This document shows positions 40,272 through 50,083 of a DNA stretch of 64,000 bases, piece after piece (positions within the stretch are counted from its first letter, which is position 1; every line of letters begins with the position of its first letter). This DNA comes from Symbiodinium natans (taxonomy: Eukaryota; Sar; Dinophyceae; Suessiales; Symbiodiniaceae), in the NCBI GenBank assembly GCA_905221605.1, contig CAJNDS010002780.1:103501-167500 (forward strand). Direction: 5' to 3'. A model generated the notes under the pieces. The model saw only the letters and a list, made by a program, of their open reading frames with translations, was not told the DNA's origin and ran no database searches. The translations under genes were made by a program, and so were the position numbers.

Positions 40272-43200
40272 AACTTTTAGGGTCCTTGTTCGGGTCGGGG
40301 TTAGTTTGTAAGCCTGAATCGATCAAGCACTGCAACTGGTCAGCCTGATCTGTCCACTGACGCAGGAGAGAACAAGTGAGCTCGCGCTGGATGTTATTTC
40401 GGACGCCTCCAAAATGCTGCGCACGATCCCTAGACACTATGGCCAGTGCATGCAAACGCCACTTCTCTCGCAACTGATGTTGCCAGTCCTGCGCAAGCTG
40501 TCGTCCTGCCAAAATTTCTTGGAAAAATTTCCCAAAGATGCTTGAGTCACGGAGTTGGCGCGCCCGCGCCACAGGGCCATCGCAAGAAGCTGGGTGCGAT
40601 GCCAGGGCATTCTGCAGTTGGCGGCGTGCAGTAGGGCACTTAAGGAACCTCTTAAATAACCCAAGCGCAGCGTATTGCAGTGCGAACTCAGGTTCAAGCG
40701 AGGGAGGAGCCAAGAGAGTGAAAACCATAAGAGGCGAGGCGCTGTAATCTTTGGTGCCAAGGAGCGAGCGCACGCATTCCGCTCTCAGTGAGCGCAGTGT
40801 CACCCAGCTGGCGGCAAGTGCATGCGTGCCCTGACCATACGTAAGCTGCGGCATGACCTGCTTAACCTTTGCAAACCATCCGAACGGCAGCTTGCCGATG
40901 TTGCTGACAGTTTCGCACCATTTGCTAGCACGTTTCTTCTCCAACACTGTCCACTTTTTGGCATTCCCTATTTCGACACTACCTCCCGTAAGCCGAAACT
41001 CAGTTTGATGGTTTCGCAGCCCAGGAATTTTTCCCTTGAGCTGGATATCCCCAAAAGAAAAAGATTTCGGCGCGCTTATGCGCAGGCCCGACAAGTCGGC
41101 GAAGCGCTGTGTGTGCTGGTGAACCTTAGTAAGCTCAGCAATGAGGAGAGGGCGTGTCGCCGCTTTCGTAGTTGCAGACAAGTCATCAGCATATGACTTG
41201 GATTCCACCTGAGGCTGAGAGGCGCTCAGATGCTCATGCCAAGCTTGGGTTAGGCTTGTGAGTAACAACATACTCATCGGGCATCCCTGAATGATGCCAT
41301 TTGCAGCACGATATGGGGGGTGGACAGCGCCATCTAATTTAAAAATTTTGGTATGTTGATTATAAAAATTTGTCAAGGCTCTACATATATTATCATCGGC
41401 CCCTCTCATCCTAAACAGGTTGATGGCCAAACCATACGGGACATAGTCAAATGCCTTTTGAAAATCAAACGATAATCCACCTGTGTGTTGCCCAGAGGCC
41501 TTAGCCTCTGTCAGCGTCATGCAAGTCTGTAGCACCAACTCATCGGCGGAACGGCCGCCTTTGAGACCAAAAATGCGAGAAGAAGCCCAGCGTGGTTGCC
41601 ACTGAGTTGCAAGCTGTGAGTGGCGGGTGGACGACCAAAGGCGATATATTGAGCTTAATACAGTAATTGGCCGGTGATCAAGGGGGGTTGGAAACGCTTC
41701 GTCGGTTTCTTTTGGCAGAAAAGAAACCGCACCTGTACAGAGCGGTATAGGCCACTTGCCTGTGCGCTCAACTGCGTTGAGCAAGTCAGAGAGGCAATCC
41801 AGCAAGGAAGGAGCCCAAAGGGCCAGGGATTGCAACTCCTCAAACGACCAGCAGTCCGGGCCGGAACATGTTCGCTTGCAGATTTTGAGTTGCGCACGCA
41901 GGTCATCCCCAGTTAACGGGGGGAGAGAGCACATAGCTCTGGAGAGCGTGGCACCATATGACTCCATAAACGAATGTAAGGACGGCTCACCCTTCTTATG
42001 GGCTTGGTATATGCTATCCCAACATTTCTGGATGAGTTCAAGTCTACGGCCAACTTCGGCAGTGGTTTCGCCCTTGTGTTGAGTAACTTTTACAAGGGGC
42101 TTAGCAGCCTTGGCCTTCAACCAGGAAGTGCTAGCGGCAGTAGTTTTACGCATCTGTTTCTTCCACTCCTGGATCCTCGCAGTACGATTATCAGAAGCAA
42201 GTTTTTCAGCAGCACGACGGAGATGCTTCGACACCGCTGCTGCAGCATGAGGGGACGCAGGAGCAAGCAGTGCCTCGTGAACCAACTGCTGGTAGGGGTG
42301 TGGCAAGTGCTGAGTCACCTCATTCAGGAGAGACCAGGTGCGGTCACGCCTATAACCTGGTTGCGCCTGAGCGACTTCTTTAGCACGACAGATCGCCTTG
42401 TAGAGTCTGCGGTCTATCAGCGTGCTTGCCTGGTCAGCAAAAACAGGAGGGTTGGCGCGATCTTCCTGGTACTTAATGTCACCTCGCATCGTGACTTTGG
42501 ATTGAACAACGTGTCCTTGGGAGGTGGCAAGGTCCATCAGCGTATCTTCTGCAAGCCGGTTCCATATGCGCAAAGCGGCATCAAGGTCCAGCCTGGCTAA
42601 AGCAGCACGAAACGTCTTGGGGATTTTAGGAAAAAGCAAAGCGTCGGCGGGCTTAGGGGGGACCAAGGAAGGCAGGTTTGCTGCTGATCTGAGCGTATGC
42701 CGCATCTGGGAAGCGCGCGGCATCTGCAGGTCAAGGCACACTGCGGAATGCGTAGGAAAGAGAACAAGGGGTGTCACCCGATAGCAAGAAGCAAGGTCGA
42801 AGGCAGAATATGAAGCAAGGATAAAATCGATTCTGGAGCCTTGGCCTTGGTGACAAGTGGGTGCATTTCGCATATCAGGCGTGGCACACTTATGGCAGTC
42901 ATGCCAAGGGCCGGCTTGACAAAAAATTTCGAAGACCGTGTCTTCTGCCGTAGGCATGTTAAAATCTCCGGCAAGGACGGCCAAAACTGGGCCTCTTTCA
43001 ACTAAATCCTGCTGCATAGCATGCAGCATGCTGCGGAGATACCTCCTTTTTGCCGCCTCCCAGCGGCTGCCGCTTGGGGCGTAAAGCCCAAAAATGAAAA
43101 GGGAAATATTACCCGCCCCTAGAAAAACTTGCGCGGCGACTAATCTATTGTCTTCATAGAAAGCTCGGCATGGGTGGTCCCGAGGCCAGGTGACGGGACG

Positions 43201-43640
43201 GACAGCCCAAACTGCATCACGACGGATAAGAATGGTCACACCAGTAAAATGCTTTGCATCTTTCCCCAGCGAGTGAATGCAATGAAAATCTTTGAATTGG
43301 TGAGTGATGTTGCGATAAGAGTGAGTCTGAAGTTGAGTCTCAGTAAGGATAATGATGTCCTGTTTGAGAGTGCGGACGGCAGCCCATTTGGCTGCATTGT
43401 TGAACCCCCCAGTATTAAGAGTAAGGCAAGAGAAAGGCTTCTCGTGAGCGTTCTGCAACTGTGCTGATCCCTGACTAGTCGGTGGTGCCAAGTGGCGTGA
43501 GGCAATGAGAGAAGCATCATGGTCTGTAGCGCGTCTGCCACGCACACAGCCTCTCGCAGCATTGCCATGTAAGGCGTGCATGTAACGATTGCGGGTTCTG
43601 CTAGGCAGGAACCATAAGCAAGAAAGGTGAGACTTGCAGT
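40262..43640 (-). pseudogene. LINE 1 ORF2: APE endonuclease and reverse transcriptase, frameshifted near 40270
   Basis: Numbering from 45183: the endonuclease has LTLNTGGF (N590), LTETQ (E615), LAGDFNMP (D740), SRIDFILA and PTHSAV. The reverse transcriptase has VSFLPK, LSFDFQKAFDYVPYG (motif A), GIIQGCPMS (motif B) and KSYADDLS with D1333 and D1334. These are the standard catalytic residues and order of APE-type LINEs. The true start is unclear; candidates are an ATG at about 43678 or 43579. Near 40270 the frame becomes meaningless and the zinc-finger tail continues in another frame, so a one-base indel is likely. Otherwise the ORF is intact. Confidence 0.85.
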
Positions 43641-43648
43641 TGTTGAGC

Positions 43649-45183
43649 TTAGTTAGTGCGCATCCTCTGAGCATCGGGCATTTCTCCCGTGTGCTGGTGC
43701 GAAGGACGCTTTTCTTTCTCCTCATGCCTGGGGGTGACCTCCTCTGCCTTTCCAGCAGCACGAGTTGCCAACGGCGGCACCACCTGACGGAGCCACCTGT
43801 CACGTTCAACTGCCCTGGAGGGGCGCGCTGCAAGTGCGACATCCTGAGGCGGAGCGGCTGCTGAAGCTCTGGCATTTTTGTTCGCATCGGCAAGTTGCTG
43901 TCGCGCCAACGCGTTGAGAGCTTTGAAGACAAGTTGCTTACGGTGCCCCTGAGCCTGCTGGTAAAACATAGGGCCGGTGCTTCCCGGGGTTTTGGATAGG
44001 AAGACGCATTGCACCTCGGAGAAGTATAAAATCTCCACGACTTGCCACTGCTTGGATTCAAGCAGCGTGAGTGCGCCAGCCATCCCACACTGAACTGGCA
44101 GTCCACTGAGCCTCCACCTCCCCAACTCTGACGAGTCTGGCAGCCCAAGCTTTTTTGCAGCGGAGCGAAACTCATGGACATCGAGGAACCTGAGTGCAAA
44201 TCTTGGCTTGTGAGCAGCGTTCTTTGCTGCGATCCCATAGCAATGGTCGTTCTTGCTGGCCAGGTCCAAAGCCTGGTCAAGGCTGGCGTCCTCTGAGAGC
44301 CAAAGCATGTGCATTTCTGGGAAGTAGCTTGAGGTGGCATGTGTTTAAAAACAAACACCCCATCTTTGCCGCTGCATTGCATGAGTTTCGGGAGGACGGA
44401 TTCGTGAATCATCGCAGTTGCGGACTGGTCCTGTCGCACAAGGATATCCTCACAAGCTGGAGCCGGGACATGGCGTGCAAGGATCGCAGCAATAGAGGCG
44501 CCTGTGAGGGCCTCGGGCGTCCATCCAAAGCAAGCCGGCATTTTGATCACCACACGATGCATAGGCACAGCTAACAGGATCTGCTCCCCTTCCGCTGCCA
44601 TGGTGACAGGAGGGCCAAAGCTTAGCTGGATCAAATGCCTCTGCACTGTGACTTCGATGAAATCACCATGTTCATCACGAACCCTCAAAAGGCACGTGAC
44701 TTTGGCACAAGGATAGTGTTTGAGACCAAGGGCCTGCGCATGCTGTGTGGTTAGGATGGCTGTGGGAGCCAGGGTGTATCCCACGGCCCGCAAAACCGTT
44801 GGCACCTGGTCCTTATGCACAATGCAAACGCCTCCCTCATCGGACATGTCTGTGTATGAACGGATAGGGGCGCTCCATTCGCTTTGCACAAGCTGGGGCA
44901 TCATTCTAATCTTGGCGGCTTCTGGTAAGGCATTGCGTACCTCCTCCATATACTGCACTTCCCTATCTAAGTTGAGAGCATTCTGCATCTGAGAGCCTTT
45001 GTTTGTTTTGCCTTTGGAGCTACCTCGACCGTTGCCGCAGAGGGCATGCATGATGCGATTCTTGGTGCAACGAAGCAAACTCCACACATAGGACAAGAGA
45101 CTTGTGCATTCAATGCAGTGCGTACGCTGACTCATCCCACCTACCTCCATCACCTCCGGAACGTACGCTGGAGATAGGTGCAT
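43649..45183 (-). pseudogene. LINE 1 ORF1-like region, one frame change
   Basis: From the ATG at 45183 the frame reads a conserved-looking protein (TAILTTQHAQALGLKHYPCA, and VTCLLRVRDEHGDFIEVTV) to about 44345. Plausible protein then continues in another frame, about 44342-43649 (RFALRFLDVHEFRSAAKKLG, QQAQGHRKQLVFKALNALA), ending in a basic tail and a stop. The first frame stays open but becomes nonsense-like over that interval. The shift probably lies in the TTTTTAAA run near 44345. I do not recognise an RRM or zinc knuckle; ORF1 role is inferred from position. Confidence 0.65.
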
Positions 45184-45442
45184 CGATGCCGGAGAGCCCT
45201 GAAGGTCCCAAAAACCTACGGCAACCCTAAACCCTAAACCCTAAACCCTAAACCCTAAACCCTAAACCCTAAACCCTAAACCCTAAACCCTAAACCCTAA
45301 ACCTAAACCCTAAACCCTAAACCCTAAACCCTAAACCCTAAACCCCAAACCCCAAACCCAGCCAGGTGATCGACAGAAGGTGGCTTCCATCATCCCTACA
45401 TCCAGGGCGTATGGGCAGCTGCACTGCCTTCACTTTCCGCAG

Positions 45443-45487
45443 GGGCCCAGCGCGGCCGGCAAAGAAGCCGCCCGGCTCGGGAAGCGG
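45443..45487 (+). CDS. Putative exon, basic and proline-rich
   Basis: It lies between CTTTCCGCAG and GTTTAGGG. With the two bases carried from the exon at 38504-38608 it reads GPARPAKKPPGSGS and ends with two bases. Those join the next exon (45795) without a stop. Phase agreement over three pieces supports one gene. Confidence 0.45.
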
Positions 45488-45794
45488 GTTTAGGGTTTAG
45501 GGTTTAGGGTTTAGGGTTTAGGGTTTAGGGTTTAGGGTTTAGCCCAAATAGTAAGATTACCTTATAAGTAAAAAACAAACACCCCCCAGAACACCCCCTC
45601 ATAAAAAAGCTCCGAAACCGCAAATCTGAAGATGGTCACGCTCAAAATCAAATAAAGCCCGAATTGTCTAGAAAGCTTAAATCCTAGAACTCCTGAAGAC
45701 CTAAGCCCTACACCCTAAACCCTAAACCCTAAACCCTAAACCCTAAACCCTAAACCCTAAACCCTAAACCCTAAACCCTAAACCGCGCATCCAG

Positions 45795-45895
45795 CCGAAA
45801 TCCAGGTCAGCCTCCACCCATCATGGTCAGACAGCAGCACGGACTAGGACCAGCACGGCCGTCACGTCCGAGCTGCAAGAGAGGCAGCTTGGAGG
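45795..45895 (+). CDS. Putative exon, basic
   Basis: It lies between GCGCATCCAG and GTTTAAGG. In the phase set by the previous exon it is open: RNPGQPPPIMVRQQHGLGPA and onward to CKRGSLE. It ends with one base. A second in-exon acceptor (AAATCCAG) is possible. Confidence 0.45.
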
Positions 45896-47283
45896 GTTTA
45901 AGGGTTTGGGCTTAGGGTTTAGGGTTTAGGGTTTGTGGTTTAGGGTTTAGGGTTTAAGGTTTAGGACTTAGGTCTTTGCAAAGGTGTGCAATGAACTTCA
46001 GCCTTGAACGCCCCCTCCGGCTTTGGCCTTCGGGGCTTATTGGTCCGGAACAGTCAAACCCTAAGGTCAACCCCCGTCAGCCGCTGCGCTAATTAAACCC
46101 TAAACCCTAACCCTAAACCCTAAACCCGACTAGTTCTGAATGAGGTACCTATAGCCCTACATTACCCTTCAATGGCGTACGTAGGGGCCTTCATTCCCCT
46201 GGATGCCGTACTAAGATCCAGTAAGGAGACTGTCTTGAACGTTGCACGGACCGGAAAGTTCACATCCGGCATGCGCTGTCTGAAGACTCACCATTCAGTT
46301 TGAGGCTTAAACCCCTTAACCTAAACCCGATATACCTGATATGAATACCACTCTAAGTTGTGAGAGCCGCTTCCGCCCCGAACCTTTACTTGCAGAGTGT
46401 CTTCACTAAAGGGTTGAGGGATCTGGGTACCCTAACCCTAAACCCTGAACCCTAAACCCTAAACCCTAAGCCCTAAGCCCTGCACCCGAAATGCTGAGCC
46501 TTTGAACCTGAAGCTTTGGGCTCAGGAGCCTAGGCCCAATGCCCAACACCCGAAACCCTAAAACCTGGGTTGAGGGTTTAGTGTTTAGGTTTAGGGTTTA
46601 GACTTTAGGGTTTAGGGTTTAGGCTTACCCAGAGCCTAAACACCTGCCTGCGCACTCAGCTCTCAACTCTCAACTCCCCATCCCCGCCCTCCCTAAGCTC
46701 AACCCTATCAAGGGAGTCCAGGGGAGGCTAGACTAAACGGCTTTAGGATTTGGTGTTGAGGGTATTGTAGGGTTAGGGAATACCCTAAAAACGAAACCCT
46801 AAACCCTAAACCCCTAAACCCTAAACCCTAAACCCTAAACCCTAAACCCTAAACCCTAAGCCCAACCTTCGGTCTTCGTCCCCTACGTCCGCCACCCTGA
46901 AGCTCTCGAGGTGGACTTGGGCAGTACCCCAACCTGATGCTTGGAGTTCTAGAGCACAGCATTAGGGTTTAGGGTTTAGGGTTTAGGGTTTAGGGCTTTA
47001 GGGTTTAGGGTTTAGGGTTTCGGGATTAGGGATTTGGGTTGAGGGTTTTGGGGTTCGGGTCTAGGCAGGGCACCTTGTTGGGATCTCTGCGATACGACGT
47101 TTAAGGTAAAGGGTGCTTAAGTGCTTAAGCCCATTATCATTTAGATCATCAACACCCCCCCCCCCTCGAATTGACTTGAACAGTTTAACTCCACCCCGTT
47201 GAGCCCTAAACCCCCAAACCAAAGAATGCCCCCCCAAACCAACAGACCTAAACCTTAAACCCTAAACCCTAAACCCTACTCAG

Positions 47284-47377
47284 GAAGAATTCCAGGGCGC
47301 ACTCGCATCTCTCGCGGGATGCTTCTGCTTTGCCTACAGCGCTTGGCTCTCCTATATCTGCTGCCAGATTCCTCAGG
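47284..47377 (+). CDS. Transmembrane exon T1
   Basis: It lies between CCTACTCAG and GTTTAGGG. It reads EEFQGALASLAGCFCFAYSA and WLSYICCQIPQ plus one base, a good single membrane span. The left-over G joins the next exon (48068, starting GC) to make glycine in the hydrophobic frame. A second frame is open too, so the choice relies on hydrophobicity and phase. Confidence 0.55.
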
Positions 47378-48067
47378 GTTTAGGGTTTAGGGTTTAGGGT
47401 TTAGGGTTTGGGGCTCGGGGGGTTGCCAGGGATCCAAGGCCCCCCCAAGTCCTCAACCCTCAATCCACTACCACCTGAGGGTTAATTCAAAATATAAGAA
47501 ACATTCAAAGTACGCCAACCCATACCAGTTAACCTAAAAGTTGATTATACACAACGAACTTTACCATAGCCCCGTATTTCTTTCAAGTGGTATGCCCAAG
47601 GAGTATGTTGAATAAACATAGACAAAACGTGTAAGTTCACTGCGCCTGCCCTAGCCTTCTCCACGTTTCGCTTCGGAGGTGGTTTTTATTTGGGGCCGCC
47701 GGAAAACCTAACCCTCAAAGCAAGGCAGGCAAGTAAGGCGACCAAGAACCCACAAAATAGTGTTAGGGGGGGGGGGGGGGGTTTGGGTTGCTCAGGTTAG
47801 GATAGGGTTTAGAGCTTAGAGTTTAGTAGACCTCCTGCCCTAGATGGCAGTTCACCTTAGTACTCGTTCAGGCTTTAATCACCTTAAAACCTAAACCCCT
47901 TAGCCCTAAACCCTATAAACCCTATAAACCCTGTAAACCCTATCAACCCTGTAAACCCTATAAACCCTATAAACCCTATAGACCCTATAAACCCCTATAA
48001 ACCCCTATAAACCCTATAAACCCTATAAACCCGATAAACCCCCTAAACCCTAAACCCCTTAGCCCAG

Positions 48068-48174
48068 GCTTTTCTTCTGGAGTTCCCGCGGTGGCTGTCT
48101 GGACCTTTGCGATGGGCTTTGCTTTGGGCCTCCTGAGCGGCATCTTTCTCTACAACTTCAACCTGAACATCCAG
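48068..48174 (+). CDS. Transmembrane exon T2
   Basis: It follows GCCCAG and, with the base from T1, reads GFSSGVPAVAVWTFAMGFAL, then GLLSGIFLYN and FNLNIQ. It is strongly hydrophobic over about 25 residues. I end it at CCAG/GC (48174), because the same CCTGAACATCCAGGC recurs at 48240-48254 and the frame then continues hydrophobically. The alternative end is 48184 with a GT donor. Confidence 0.55.
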
Positions 48175-48252
48175 GCCATTCTGGGTCTAGGGTTTAGGGC
48201 TTAAAATTTCGGTTTAGGGTTTAGAGTTTAGGGTTTAGGCCTGAACATCCAG

Positions 48253-48308
48253 GCTTTCTATGGATTGGTGGTCTGTTTTATAGGGGCATATATTGGGTTT
48301 CTTACTAG
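48253..48308 (+). CDS. Transmembrane exon T2b
   Basis: It starts in the second copy of the duplicated CCTGAACATCCAGGC and ends before GTATCTAGGG. It reads AFYGLVVCFIGAYIGFLT, a membrane span, in phase with T2 if the 78-nt TTTAGGG-containing segment 48175-48252 is removed as a GC...AG intron. GC donors are common in dinoflagellates. Confidence 0.5.
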
Positions 48309-49220
48309 GTATCTAGGGTCCCACATGAACCCTAAAATTGGGGTCATATACCCTATACTAGTACAATTCCTACTAAGGTATATGAACCCATACACCCTTG
48401 TAGGGTTCATTTCGTCCCCAAGGATCTAGAGGCTCTGTTAAGGTACAAGGGTCACAGATAAAGAGGCCACCGGCCTTTGCAATCCCTAAAACCCTAAACC
48501 CTAACCCCTTAAACCCTTCCACCCTAAAACCCTTAAACCCTTAAACCCTTTGAACCCTTAAACCTTAAACCCTAAACCCCTAAACCCTAAAGGCTTCAAA
48601 GGGTGTCAGGGTTCAGGGATCAATCCGCGAAAGCCAAGCCGGAGCCCAAGCCCTACCCCCCCCAAAAAAAACAAGACCATACTAGTACAAGCAATAGTAA
48701 TAGCAAGTGCAATAGTCATCGTAATAATAATAGCAATAGTAATCGTAATCGTAATAATAAGAGTACTAGTAATAGTAGTATCAATAGTAATAGCAATAGC
48801 AATGGTAATAGTACTGGTAATGGTAATAGTAATAGTAGTAATAAGAGTAATAATGAAAATAATAACAAAAAACAAAATCCCTGAAAACCCTAGGCCCTGA
48901 AACAGGTCTAGGATGCAGGGCTATAAGTAGGCTCTTGAATTTCTAATCGTACGCACGCGAAACGCCTAAATCCTAACACCCTAATACCCCAATTCCCCAA
49001 CACCCCAAAACCCAAAACCCGAAACCCTTGCGCCAAAGAAGCAAAAGCACCCTAAACCCTAAACCCTAAACCCTGCACCCTACCACCCTACCACCCTACC
49101 ACCCTACCACCCTCACATCCTCACACCCTCACACCCTAACACCCTAACACCCTAACACCCTAACACCCTAACACCCTAACACCCTAACACCCTAACACCC
49201 TAAACCCTAAACCCTAAAAG
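48309..49220. repeat. Intronic sequence with trinucleotide and octamer repeats
   Basis: 48300-48420 shows inverted pieces around CATATACCCTATA. 48690-48860 is an AATAGT/AGTAAT-type trinucleotide-rich microsatellite whose translations are Ser/Asn or Ile/Thr repeats, not a gene. 49076-49200 is a tandem of CACCCTAC, then CACCCTAA octamers, a telomere-like variant. A short piece at 48620-48650 could be an exon but cannot be supported. Confidence 0.7.
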
Positions 49221-49305
49221 GTCGCCTCCGGCGTCGGGGTCCTCTTGGGTGTAGCCGCCGCGATGCTTGGATTGTTTTGGGAAAACGTTTGTTACTTTCT
49301 GTGGG
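49221..49305 (+). CDS. Transmembrane exon T3
   Basis: It follows CCTAAAAG and ends before GTTTGGGG. It reads VASGVGVLLGVAAAMLGLFW and ENVCYFLW plus one base, a clear membrane span. Its phase does not match T2b or the next exon directly, so a small exon may be missing on each side, or the ends are misplaced by a base. Confidence 0.5.
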
Positions 49306-50028
49306 GTTTGGGGTTTAGGGTTTAGGGTTTAGGGTTTAGGGTTTAGGGTTTAGGGTTTAGGGTTTAGGATTCAAGGTTCAAGGTTCTAGGTTTAGGGTTC
49401 TGGGTTCTAGGGTTCTAGGGTTTAGGGTTTAGGGTTTAGGTTCTAGGTTGGGATGTTCCCACGTATTCCAACAGTCCTTAATCGGGATTAGAGTATCCCC
49501 TCATAGAATCACGATTAATTAAGGACTGTTAGTATAGGGGAACATCCCAAGTTAGATGGTTATACGTTTTGGGGTGGGGTTTAGGGCTTAGCGCTCAGTG
49601 TTTAGGGTTTACAGGGTTTACCAGGTTCACAGGAATTATAGCGTTTATAGAGTTTAAGGGTTTATAGGGTTTATAGGGCTTATAGGGTTTATAGGGTTTA
49701 CAGGGTTTATAGGGTTTATAGGGTTTATAGGGTTTATAGGGTTTAAGGGTTTGAGGGGATTATAGGGTTCTGAGGGCATAACAGGGTTTATCGGGTTTGG
49801 GGTTCAGGAATGGGGCCATAAGCCCTAAACCCTAACCCGAAACCTATGTTGATATGGGCTCCCCCCCAAAAACCCTAACCCCAAAACCCCAAACCTCAAA
49901 CCCTAGACCCTACAACCCTGAACCCTACCCCCCAAAAGCCCTAACCCCAAAACCCCAAACCTCAAACCCTAAACCCCAGACCCTACAACCCTGAACCCTC
50001 AGCCCTAACCCTCCAAACCCCCCCGCAG
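49306..50028. repeat. TTTATAGGG satellite, foldback and telomere-like blocks
   Basis: TTTAGGG lies at 49312-49370. A foldback of the AACAGTCCTTAAT family lies at 49450-49548. A tandem of the nonamer TTTATAGGG lies at about 49621-49745, the complement of the ATAAACCCT array at 47917-48045. CCCCAAAACCC-type words fill 49860-50020. No coding piece. Confidence 0.8.
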
Positions 50029-50083
50029 GAAGGGCTTCTACATCTGCGTCCTAGTTGGCCATGCGCTGCCGTGGCTGTTCTAA
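50029..50083 (+). CDS. Terminal transmembrane exon T4
   Basis: After CCCCCCGCAG, with one carried base, it reads KGFYICVLVGHALPWLF and stops at TAA (50081-50083). A short hydrophobic end suggests the C-terminus of the membrane protein whose other spans are T1-T3. Family not recognised. Confidence 0.5.

Larger units (their letters stand above)
39077..45213 (-). mobile_element. LINE (non-LTR retrotransposon) with 19-bp target-site duplication
   Basis: AGCCCTGAAGGTCCCAAAA occurs at 39077-39095 and at 45195-45213, exactly bracketing the LINE coding region on the - strand. Only 11 bases separate the right duplication from the first ATG of the coding region (45183), so the 5' UTR is minimal or the copy is slightly 5'-truncated. 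No poly-A or simple-repeat tail is present at the 3' end (39096 side). The element holds an APE-type endonuclease and a reverse transcriptase. Confidence 0.92.
45214..47283. repeat. Telomere-like introns around membrane-protein exons
   Basis: CCCTAAA arrays lie at 45224-45358, 45713-45785 and 46800-46858; TTTAGGG lies at 45487-45542 and 46970-47030. 46100-46430 is unique without a supportable exon. A possible tiny exon lies near 46905-46925. Exons at 45443 and 45795 are listed separately. Confidence 0.7.

Noticed and set aside
48603-48884. Ser/Asn-rich and Ile/Thr-rich frames on both strands
   Set aside because: Both arise from the AATAGT-type trinucleotide microsatellite.
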